From: Diploptera punctata
Lineage: Eukaryota; Arthropoda; Insecta; Blattodea; Blaberidae
Direction of reading: 5' to 3'
Length of the DNA: 64,000 nt
Assembly (NCBI GenBank): GCA_030220185.1
Contig: JASPKZ010007251.1
Span: 756,501-820,500, forward strand
Position numbers and translations under genes: made by a program. The notes beneath the pieces are model-generated. The model worked only from the letters and a program-made list of their open reading frames with translations, did no database searches and had not been told where the DNA came from. Of this stretch, positions 22,640-33,300 are shown one piece after another; within the stretch, counting starts at the first letter, position 1; every line of letters begins with the position of its first letter.

Positions 22640-22720
22640 TAACATATCTTACTAAAGGACTAGCACCAGTGTATAAAATTAGAGGTCCTAGGTTCAAATC
22701 CCAGTTCAGGCATATATTTT
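22640..22720 (+). mobile_element. SINE3-like head fragment
   Basis: GGACTAGCACCAGTG, GGTTCAAATCCCAGTTCAGG, then abuts repeat R1 copy 2. Confidence 0.5.
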
Positions 22721-22721
22721 T

Positions 22722-23440
22722 CATAAGTAATGCCACAAGTGATTTCCAATTTATCTAGAGAATTTGGAAATCAAGAGTGGCATTTGTTAGGACTATTTAA
22801 CGAATAAAATTAAGCTGTTTACTCACAAATCATTATTTAACTATAGTTATTTTAAAATATTTATATGTTTAATGTAAACGGCGATGTTTGAAAACATGAG
22901 AAATGATTGTTACGCTTCATTTGCTTCTTTTGTTCATCACTGCAACCAGATCATATTATTTATTGCCAAAGGATTGCAATGTTGTAAGAATGCACCCTAG
23001 CGGAGAAATTTATAACCAATGATGTAGGTATTAATTAATTTCTGATGTCCTATGGTGTAAATATGTCAATTATATTTTTCTGCAACGTCATTTCCTGGAA
23101 AATAATTCGTTTAAGAAAGTGCAAACAGTGGTTTATTTTTTTTGGGGGATAATCAATTGTTACAAATGTTTTTATATTATCTCTCGCATGCGCTTTCTGC
23201 TGACATTCATGCCCTATATATACAATCTGGTAGCCATATTTCTTAGAGAGTCAGTCACTGCAAAATAATGCTATGACCTATTCAGAATGTTAAAAAGGAG
23301 GTGCTTTCTTTATTATGATTAACTTTAGTTGGTAAATTCTAGGCGAAACATGACTGTGATTGGCTGTAAATAAAAAATCATTGAAATGTGATTGATCATT
23401 GACTCCCATTTGGGGCATGAGTTAAATAGTCACTATAAAT
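22722..23440 (+). repeat. 700-bp dispersed repeat R1, copy 2
   Basis: Second copy of the repeat at 5207-5912, with small indels only. Ends at GGGGCATGAGTTAAATAGTC. Confidence 0.8.
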
Positions 23441-23565
23441 ATAATTTTTGATTTTTGGTTTATTTTGTCACATTCCTTATGTAGTAATTTAACATTTGTT
23501 ACACATTGGAACCATATCTATCATTTGAAAATAATCCATGGCAAATGGGATATTCAGCGATATTA

Positions 23566-24470
23566 CGAGGGCGGATCGGAAAGCAACGCACAATAATTTT
23601 TTTCTGCCTTGGTATTGCAGCTAGAATGTTGAAATTTCACAGAGATATAGTTTGAAGTTTTCACTACAGATGGTATTTTGTTCTCAGGTGCACCTCTTAC
23701 GAGAGAAGCTTGAACTATGCAACAAAGATGGCGCGCATGCTACAGTCGTCCACCTGTAAGGAGCAGAGAAGTGTTGTTCGATTTTTGTGGGCCAAAGGGC
23801 ATAAACCCAGTGAAATTCACAGGGACATGCGTGGCGTGTATGGGGATGATTGTATGGACCGTAGCAATGTCTTCCGTAAAGTTAGTGCTCGCTGGTGCCT
23901 AAGAACCTGACAGACGACCACAAAGGCCAGCGAATGATGGCAAGCTTGGACCACTTAACGCGGTACACCGCACAAGGACATGACTTTCTGGAAGGAATCG
24001 TCACAGGTGATGAGTCGTGGGCGTACCACTACACGCCCGAAACAAAGCAGGCATCAGCAGTGCGCAGATGGCTACACTCCAACCAAACGGACTTCTACGA
24101 ACAGGGCATATTGAAACTGGTAACACGATAGGAAAAATGTGTTGAGAAAGTTGGTGACTATGTCGAAAAGTAGGTAAAAGATGTAAGTTCATTTGTGATT
24201 TTTTTTCCTTTTTTTTTACTATTAAACTTTTTTAAAAAAATTATTGTGCGTTACTTTCCGATCCGATCCGTCCCTCACAGGTGGACGACTGTAGCATGCG
24301 CGCCATCTTTGTTGCATAGTTCAAGCTTCTCTCGCAAGAGGTGCACCTGAGAAAAAAATACCATCTGTAGTGAAAACACTTCAAACTATATCTCTGTGAA
24401 ATTTCAACATTCTAGCTGCAATACCAAGGCAGAAAAAAATTATTGTGCGTTACTTTCCGATCCGCCCTCG
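23566..24470 (+). mobile_element. mariner element with inverted duplication of its 5' end
   Basis: TA at 23564-23565 and 24471-24472; ends CGAGGGCGGATCGGAAAG. Transposase pieces: VRFLWAKGHKPSEIHRDM (HTH), then DDHKGQRMMASLDHL and IVTGDESWAYHYTPETKQAS, the IVTGDE(T/S)W block of mariner transposases. The element reaches a normal 3' TIR near 24241-24265 and then continues with an inverted copy of 23566-23760 (24272-24470). Interior deleted and frame-broken. Confidence 0.88.
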
Positions 24471-24664
24471 TAGAAACAATGTAGTTGTTGATTTTAGGAC
24501 CAATATTACTGTCTAATATGACTTCATCCTTATACACTACAAATTAAATTAACAATGTAAATTTTATACGAGAATATTGTCGGATATTTGTACTACTACT
24601 ACAATGGCATAACAGCCTTAGCATCTCCTTTTGTTAGGAATTATTAAATGTAGTTAATTTAGTT

Positions 24665-25320
24665 ACTTCCATCATCATCGCAGTACATTAACGAATTTAG
24701 GCCATTTGTTGACCTGTTTGGACCTCAAGAGAAACACCATCCAGAAGTCTTTTAAGTGGACGTCCTGGTCTTCTTCTCCCTGCAGGTTGATATCTTAACA
24801 TTTGTTTGGATATCCTGTGTTCTTCCATTTGATGAACATATTGCATCCATCTTGACTTATAATCAGAAATTTTGTTTTCTAACGGTTCCATGTGTAATTC
24901 TTCTAAGATGTCTTCATTTTTTTGTGATCTAGTAGTGTGTATCCTGCAGTCCTCCGAAGGTATCTCATTTCAACAGATCTAAGTCTCTATATATCCTTCT
25001 GTTTCAACGTCCATGCTTCGCTACCATACAAAAGAGTTTGTAAGAGACAGTGTTTTATACACTTTTAGTCTTGAATGTTTTTGGACTAATTGTGGCTTGA
25101 AGATAAAATTTATAAACCCTAAAATTCTTAAAAATTTAGATATTTTTGCATTTACATCCATTTTCTTCTTCATATATCCTAGATATGTAAAATTATTCAC
25201 CTGCTCCAAAACTTTATTGTCAAGTACAATTTTACTTCTGACAGGATTTACACCTTGAAATGCCATAATTTTCGTTTTCTCTGTAGATATCTTCAATCCA
25301 TATTCAAGTACTTTAGTTAC
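24665..25320 (-). pseudogene. LINE RT fragment (family X), minus copy
   Basis: Same protein as at 12.1-13.05 kb: MKISTEKTKIMAFQGVNP, FTYLGYMKKKMDVNAKI, then SDYKSRWMQYVHQMEEHRI and GRRRPGRPLKRLLDGVSLEV, with the (GAT)n tail at the left end. Confidence 0.85.
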
Positions 25321-25717
25321 TTTTGTTTCCCTAAAGATGTCTGATGATGGTATTAGAGCATTTGAGGCCTAGGAGGTCTTTTCCTACTTTCATTTCTCTC
25401 TCTTGATCTATATCTAATTCTTACAACCTCCTGGTCACTCACCTTGATGGGTTAACCTTGTTATTGACATATTAAATAAATAAACTAAAAAAAATGTCCA
25501 CACAAGCTGCATGTACATCAATGTAGCCCCATTGCAACTTATACACAATATGGATTCTTCTAAAGCGAAATAAGCATAAGTATGCAATGGATTTGTGTCA
25601 TGAGCTACAGCTGGATACACGTAATGAAGAATGAATGAAGGTGTTATGAATAGTATGCAGTCAACATACTGACCCAATGAGACATCTAGTAGGCAACTAA
25701 GGTATTACTAGAATGAA

Positions 25718-25945
25718 AAAAAGGTCGGTAAATTTTGCTTAAAGGCCTCTTTATTCAGGCTTATGGATCTTTTATGAATCTGAAAATCTTCAGATTCAGG
25801 ACCCACACATTAAAATTCTCCCGGAGGACTTGGTCCTTGGATTTTTTCATCCTAAAAAAACCCATCGATCCTGGTTGGGTTTGAACCTGCAACCTAGGGA
25901 ATAGAGGCAAGGAACATAACCATTAATTCACCGCAGCAACCCGAT
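25718..25945 (-). mobile_element. SINE2, minus copy, 5' part
   Basis: Body as at 7.48 kb in reverse, ending in the tRNA-like head (GGTTTGAACCTGCAACCT). The 3' portion beyond AAATTTTGCTTAAAGG is missing. Confidence 0.8.
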
Positions 25946-26003
25946 ATTTGTACTACTCGTTACATTTTATTTAAAAAAAAAGTTATGTACATTTGTAATA
26001 TCC

Positions 26004-26728
26004 ATCCATAGTAATTCTGCCCGAGGGCAGGTCTTTCACTGCAATCATAGCATTTTCATGCTATGCTTTGCAGCTTCTTCTTCTTCTTCCTTCCAAGTAT
26101 TAGGCCAAGGCCTGTTACGATCCTATAGAAAATTATCCCTCCAGCGTTTCATAGGACGGCCCAGTGATCTTCGTCCTCTTGGTATATAATTATAAACAGC
26201 TTTGGGGATCCGATTTGAACTCATTCTTTCAAGATGGTGTTTCCAATTTAGTTGGTACTGTTTAATATATTCCAAAATTGGCGTAGTCTTCAATTCTTTT
26301 AAGATATCGGTGTTCCTTTTCCGATCCCATCTGGTGTAACCCGCTGTTCTGCGCATGAATCTCATTTCACAAGCCGTTATTCTGCTTTCATGTTGTTTTC
26401 TTAGTGTCCATGCTTCACTACCATAGGTCAACACTGGTCTAGCCAAAGTGTTATATAAACGTAATCTGGTGTTTTTTTGTACAAGGGATGCAGCTTTGCA
26501 GCTTTACAAGGGAATTATAGGGGTGGTAGCTTCCCATTGCTTTCCACACCGGTGAAGGATGATGATGATGGCCGGATGATTTTCGGGGACCATTGGGCCC
26601 TAAGCATCCTGACATTTGACTTACAGGTGATGAAAAAACGTCACCCAGAAGCCTGTCCTGACTGGGAATTGAACCCAGGCCTGCTGCTTGACAAGGCAGC
26701 ACGCTACCTCGAGATCACAGCAGTGGAC
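26004..26728 (-). mobile_element. SINE1, split by a LINE insertion
   Basis: Left part TAATTCTGCCCGAGGGCAG, right part resumes TACAAGGGAATTATAG and runs to the head GCACGCTACCTCGAGA. The LINE fills 26077-26492. Confidence 0.85.
26077..26492 (-). pseudogene. 5'-truncated LINE in the SINE, 12-bp target duplication
   Basis: GCTTTGCAGCTT occurs at 26065-26076 and 26493-26504. Minus-strand 107-residue frame: TYGSEAWTLRKQHESRITAC, EMRFMRRTAGYTRWDRKRN, TPILEYIKQYQLNWKHHLER, MSSNRIPKAVYNYIPRGRRS and LGRPMKRWRDNFL. Ends (GAA)n. No stops, so a recent insertion. Confidence 0.92.
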
Positions 26729-26744
26729 ATTTGTAATATAATAA

Positions 26745-26945
26745 TGTAAATGTGTATATTAAATTTGGGAATTTTTAACATTATGAGGTTCAAATTCATA
26801 AGAATTAAATTAATCGTGATTATTTCATACCTCATACTTCTATATTTCTTTAAATACAGATTATATTTAAAAAAATATAGAAGCATGAGGTATGAAATAA
26901 TCACAATTAATTTAATTCTTATGAATGTAAATGTAACTTAATTGA
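26745..26945. mobile_element. PLE snapback
   Basis: Arms 26793-26926 (TTCATAAGAATTAAATTAAT … ATTTCATACCTCATACTTCT) mirrored; tail GGAATTTTTAACATTATGAG on the left. Same family as 4473 and 58490. Centre too short for the ribozyme core. Confidence 0.7.
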
Positions 26946-27172
26946 TAACTCTCAGAACATGAATATTATTTTGTCATATTTACAGCTGATTTACATGTCA
27001 CAAACTACTAGCAACTGAACATACAACTGTTAAATCTGCTATCAAGTTCTGAAAATTTGTAGTAGATAGCTGCACTCTTCTACAAAATGCAGCGATATGC
27101 AATAAAGGGAACATGGGCGATATATGGGCTGTAGGCTATACCTTAAAACATTGCAACATTTTTGTGTTTCAG

Positions 27173-27357
27173 TTCCTCAGCCATTAGTGGATCTACATGT
27201 GAAACTTTTAAGGAAAGCTAGAAAGTCAGTGTCTGGGGAACGTTGGGAAAGAGCAGTCATAAAGTTTTGTCATTCATATTCAAATCAAGATGGATGGGAA
27301 GTTGAAAGATTTGGTTATAAAAAGGCACGCCTCGCTGTAAAATTAAGAATTCTTAAG
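27173..27357 (+). CDS. Rsf1: Rsf1 exon A: WHIM1 region
   Basis: Begins after a TTTGTGTTTCAG acceptor with the last two bases of a Val codon and ends with a Lys codon before GTAAGA. It encodes [20 protein letters not shown] followed by a [11 protein letters not shown] stretch and a [15 protein letters not shown] end. This matches the N-terminal WHIM-containing segment of human RSF1 almost position by position (Val-Pro, LHLKLMRK, RWEK, GY). It ends in phase 0. The upstream exon that should supply the first base of the Val codon and the protein N-terminus was not recognised in the preceding 27 kb. Confidence 0.92.
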
Positions 27358-30300
27358 GTAAGATGCTTCTATATATTCTCTAAATATTTGTGTAACTTAT
27401 TTATACGTGACTGTCGTCTGCGAGCTACCATGCTCATTCTGGATCTGAGGTTGAGAGTTAAAACTTAGCTGAGGATTATAAATGGTTGATTGATAATTAA
27501 ATTGATTTGTACTGTATTTATCCGAATGTAGGACAAACTTTTATTCCGAAATCTGAAATTCAAAAATCATGACTCATCTTATTGAAAAAGTTTTGATGTC
27601 CAATACTGTTTTAATAACATAAGTCTACATTTTAAAACTTTTTCTCAGATGATTTATTTAAAATAGGTGTTTTTCGATCAATTGTTTACACTGATTCCAG
27701 AAATGATTTCCATTTTTGTCTATCACATCAGGTTTTAGCACAAAATAAGAATTTACATTTTCACATTTTAGCTACTACAAGCACAAATATATTCAAACTA
27801 CATTTCACACAAGATACATTTTTGTTAAAAATACTGTAAAGAACTGTCCTAATAATTTGTTGACTACCTTGTAACAAAACAGAAAGTAAATGGTGTTCCA
27901 TTAATTTTGAAACCTTCTCTTCTTTGATTTCCTTGAAGTTCCTCCATTTGTAGTCTCCCTCATCAACATCCAACAGTAGTTTCGTTCCATGTTACCTGAT
28001 ACCTCCTCTCCATCTCTTTAATATTCTGGTGAAAACATTCACCATGCTCTTTGCTATAATGTCTCGGGGAAGTAGTCAATACGGAAACATAGAAAGTGAA
28101 CTTTCGCACTCATGTTAGAATTCAACTTTTTGAAAATTTCCAACATATCTTCCACAATTATATTATTTTTGGTCTGGACATCTTACCTCAATTAATTAAT
28201 TAATCAATTAATTAATATTGAGGTAAGATGTCCAGACCAAAAATAATATAATTAAAATAACCTCAAAATATAACTTCCTAAAATTAAATATATCTTCCAC
28301 AATTGCCTTGTAATTAGGATCTTTGTTATTGCCTAGAAAGTTTTCAGTAACAGATCAAAAAGTGGTTCAGGCTTATTTTCCTCTCTTATTATTGTTTATT
28401 CAAAATATTCATCCTTCATCAGTTTATAATAATTAAATGAATCGTGATTTCTTCTTACCTCATACTTCTATGTTTTTTTAAACACAGCACTGCAGTATCG
28501 GCGACACGTTGTCATCATCAGCTGTTTTCACGACTGTCAATTTTTTTTCTCCCTTTTGCCGGTAATTATCTAGACTGCCATCTGGTGTTCTTTTGAAGGA
28601 ATTACTCTTCAAACTGCCATCTGGTGTTATTTTGAATGAATCATTTTCTAAACTGCTATCAGTTTATTTATTTGCAGACCAACAAAAATTCCAGCTTTCA
28701 ATTTTTCTTGTGTGATGAACGGAAATTTCTTATAAAGGTACTTGAAGCAAGGCCCATCCTTTGGTAGAGCCCTTACAAAATGCTTCATCAAGCCTAATTT
28801 GATATGTAGGTGTAGAAGCAGGAAATTATACAGTGCAATAGCAGCAAACTTTGTTCGGCGCCCACGCCTTATCCTGGTCACCAAGTTTCACTTTAAAATA
28901 AGCATAGTAAGCTTTTTTCACAAAGTCTGTTAATATCCATTCTTTTCCACAAATATAGAAGAAAAGTTTGGATTGTTCGCACACCTGCATGTAGGCATTG
29001 TCGTACTTGCAGTCACACTAGAGAGATAAAATGAAAACAGTATTGATAATGCAAGTGTCTGAGATGAACAACACTTCCAAAGACACCCAATAACAACCTC
29101 AGCAGTAGTTGTGCCTAACTAAAGGTTTAGAGGCTTGAATTGACAAAATTTCCTCCAACAATACTCATTACCGTCTGGCACATATTATGATTTCACCAAT
29201 AAATTTATGAAAACAGATTAGGTACATTGTGAAAAAACTGTACGTGATAGAAGAAAACTAAGAACAGTTCTGGAATCAGCATAAAAAAGTGAACTAATAC
29301 AAAATATTAGTTTTCAGTTATCTGATATCATGCAGACTAGTGTAATTATTGTGCAAATGCACAAATAATGTAAATATTATAAAATTGTACAGTATTTTAA
29401 TGTGACAAAATATGATTGTTTATTTAGATGCTACTAGAATTGCAATTTGATTTGAACACCAAGTTCAAGGCAGAAGTGAATAGATTGAGTGCCGAGCAGT
29501 TGCGTTTACAACCTCTTGGTAGAGACAAATTAGGACAGACATATTGGTGTCAACTCGATGAAGACTGCAATCTGCGAGTTTATCGAGAAGATTTGGATGA
29601 TGAAACATGGGAGATAGTTGCAAAGTAAGTAACATTGAATTCTTGTGTTCATATTTATGCAAATTTATGTTGATTTATTTTAATCAATTGCTGTGTTGGT
29701 TCGGGTTGAAATGTGTTTATGTACAAAATAGAAATGCAAGTAACAAGAAAAAATATTGTATGGTTCATCGGTCCCAATCACATTAAATTAAGTTTATACC
29801 ATTGTAAAATATAGTTTTTAACATGGCATCTCCATTTGTTTTATTTCTGTCCAACGGATCTATGCCCAAGTATGATATGCGAACTAAAGCCGACTTCTTT
29901 TGCTGCCTCGGCAAATCATTTCACTCCCTGCATTCCTATCTCTCTCTCTCTTCTCTGTCTCTTTCTTGAATTTGTATTCCAGTGTTGTCAACTCAACTTC
30001 AACCTTGCATTTTTCAATATTCAAGAGCCATGACACTGGGGGAAAGTTTGGCAACATCCCTACTCGATAAGTTACCGTGGCATATTGGGAGGGGAGTGTG
30101 GTAAAATGGTGTGAGTACTGGAGTGTACTTTTCTAAGAACGATGCCAGCGCTATAGGGGCATAGATCCGTTGGTCCGAGTATAATGTGTGTTTAATTATA
30201 AATATTCTAGGATATAATGTTGGAGGGATAGGAACATATAGACCTTCTCCATGTAATACTGGTCGTGTAGCTGATGTCAAAGTTGGATATGTAATAGTCC

Positions 30301-33300
30301 TCTTTTTCTTTCTCGACATTCCATATTTAAGAGGAGGCACTATACAAAAATAATGACCACTAACATGATTTGAAGGTTGCCATGTCATGGGAATGGCAAA
30401 AGGGGTTGACCGTATTGTTTTGTTTAATCGACGAGGATTTACTGCAAGTGAATTACAGCAAATGTTTGATGCCCAAAGTTGATCCTCATCTATTTTACAG
30501 ACAAAGAAATGATAATATACTGTTTTTATTAATGAAATCAATTCACGATTCTGAGATGCTAAAGTTACTTCACTCTGCACATATAGCAACATTTACGTAG
30601 CATCTTATAGTTGAATTAATCTGAAATGTAAATCAAATAGCAAATTACCTTAAGAAAATTTAGATTATGAACATGTCTTTTGCACTCATGAAGATAAATA
30701 AAGGTTTCTGCATGTAAATACATTTCTTATTTACCTGTGTAAACTTAACTTTAAATTTGGAAAATTATCAAGAAAGAAGAGCAGATAGGTTCTCTAAGCA
30801 CATGAAAGGGTATTTATGTAAACAAAATAGCTTCTCTAGGAACAAAATATGATTTACTTAGTGTTGACAATCTGTTTATTTCATAAATTAATTATGAAAA
30901 GTAACATTTTGAGGTTCTCTGGTTAATAACTAATAAGTAGTGAGTCGTGAAATCTCACCTCACACTCCGTGATTTTCAAGCACAGAACTGCAGTTTCGGG
31001 AGGCATCCCTCTCATCTTAGCCATCTTTATGATTGAGGTGAGATTTCACGACTCACATATTTGTAAAAGGAAAAAAAAAATACCAACATTACAAAATTTC
31101 CCTCTTATCATAAAATTAATTTCTGTTTCTCAAGAGAATGAGTACCAAGTAAATATTTTAAACATCATAATTTATTTCACATTGAAAATAATAGGAATTA
31201 ATTATTTTTAATTTGGATAGATTTTGAGCATAGACCAGTGTTATTAGCTATGTGTGTACCGAGTTGGTTGAAATTGCTCTGGGCATTTCGGAGTTATATG
31301 GAAGTATAATATTTCACTTTTCATCTCTCTTTTTATCCCACTAAGGATACTAGGAGTATTTTATCCTTACAGCCACTTTTTCATATTATAATTAATATGT
31401 GTACCAAATTTGGTTGAAATTTTTGCAGGCATTTGAGACTTATGCCAGCATATGCACACATACATTCATTTATATATAGTGATGAACCCATAAGGCAGTC
31501 TAATATATAGATTTATTAAGCAGTAAGCTTATTATTATTATGTTAATGTGTATTTACTGGTATATATTTAAAGTATAAATTTATATATAAATTTACACGT
31601 TAACATCAACGTAATAAGCTTACAAATTAAATTAATTGTATTTTGAGTTTTTTTTAAATCAAGAATTATGAGATGAGTCAAAAAAACACAACTCAAAATA
31701 TAATTAAACTAAACCTCATAATGTTATTTCCCACATATATTCAATAAAGTAGTCATTCAAAATATCTCTGCAGGTGGAAGAACTACGAAGCTCTGTTTGT
31801 TGCTACACGTGACGTCATATAAGGCAGTGTATACTGTCAGTGTCCCATGTCCCATTCCCCTCTGCACTCAGATAGCAGTGTCACGTGTTCTATTCCTGTA
31901 TAAACACGACTGCAGTGCCCTCCATCAACAACTGCACTTACTCCTTAAACGGGTAATACCTCACCTAATATCCAGTCTTCTAATTAAACCGGTTTTGAAG
32001 CTTGGGCAGCTTCATCTTCAGTCATTTCTTGTCGACTGATGTTATGTCGATATCAATAGAACTGCTTCTTCCTTCCTCTGTTGGTGGACTGATGAACCCC
32101 TGGATCAAATCAGAATCAGTGGGAATCCACCAACAGAGGGAGAAAGAAGCAGTTCTATTGATCGACATAACATCAAGAAATTATCGAAGATGAAGCTGCC
32201 AAGCTTCGAAACCGGTTTAATTAGAAGACTGGATATGAGGTGAGTTATTAAACACTTCAATTTAATTCTTAAATTAAACCTCATAGTGATTTTTCCTATA
32301 TAAGTTCCAGTAATAAGCTTACACTTAAAAGTAGTGTTAATAATCCCATCACAAATTCTTTTTGAATTAGAAGCAACCCAGTTGCATTGCAAGCGATGGT
32401 TCATGGCTACCTTTTAAATAGTAATCTCTAAAGGGCAAAATGTGCATTTTTCCTTACAATATTGTTTTAATTCTTAGTTAAATATGGGAAATATGAGTCA
32501 TAATGTCGGTTGAATATGAGAGAGATGGTTCCCTTGAAAACTAGTTCCCGTCTTTAAAGAAACATAAAATATGAGGTAAGATGTAAAAAAAAATTACTCA
32601 TTAATTTACAAATTATTTTCATTGTTTCAAGTAAACAACAAGTACAATCTAATGATGAGAACCTTGTTACTACATTCATTCTCTAAATTCATAATCTGGA
32701 ATGAAATTATAATGTAGTTTTGATTTAAAAACTATCTCAAATATTAAATTTACGAGTACAAGTTAGCAGTGAATGTCGTTTGTTGGTACCTACATATACA
32801 GCTACCCTCTTATAGCACATTTCTGTTATGCTGAAAATACTTCTAATTTTTTGTACACCATAAGAACCTACCCGGCAGTGCATGTGAACGCATGTTACTG
32901 TGCCCTTTATTAATCTCAACAGTGGTTCAAAATGATTATTAAAAGAATTGATTTATCAGCAGATTATATTTACTTTAGAAGTTCTTGAAGACTTGAGATT
33001 GAAATTATAATATCAAAGTTCCTTTCATTTGACTAATTTAATGTCTTTGCGAACCGCGGAATTGTTTTCTAGGCAATAAATAATTTATATCATAAATTAA
33101 TTATGGGAAATAACATTGAGATTTTCAAGTTAATAACTAACAAGTAATGAATTGTACCTCACCTCATACTCCATGAACTTCAAGCATGGTTTTTTATTTC
33201 AAAATACAATAGGAAGTAACATTAAGAGGTTTGTTTAATAATTAAAACATTTTGTCTGTTCATTCTTACCTCTTAGAGTTGTTTTTGTCATACATATGTT

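Larger units (their letters stand above)
27890..29000 (-). pseudogene. Remnant of an uncharacterised arthropod mobile gene family, C-terminal part
   Basis: Minus-strand pieces in order: [39 protein letters not shown] then [10 protein letters not shown] (28.87-28.67 kb); later SAKVHFL-type and DYFPE residues (28.13-28.05), EEV…ME and YCWMLMRE (27.99-27.95). I recall these blocks (KAGIF.GPQIREL, HLDYFPEN, DYCW.L.R) from repetitive uncharacterised arthropod proteins, without a name or function. Split by PLE snapbacks at 28.16-28.64. Confidence 0.6.

Noticed and set aside
26704..26941. Opposed frames with nearly the same protein on both strands
   Set aside because: Result of translating a palindrome (PLE snapback), not coding.
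1..27172. Possible first exon of Rsf1
   Set aside because: I looked for the FLE(R/K)(Y/F)G-type N-terminus with a donor in the right phase and could not find a convincing match; it may be upstream of the window.
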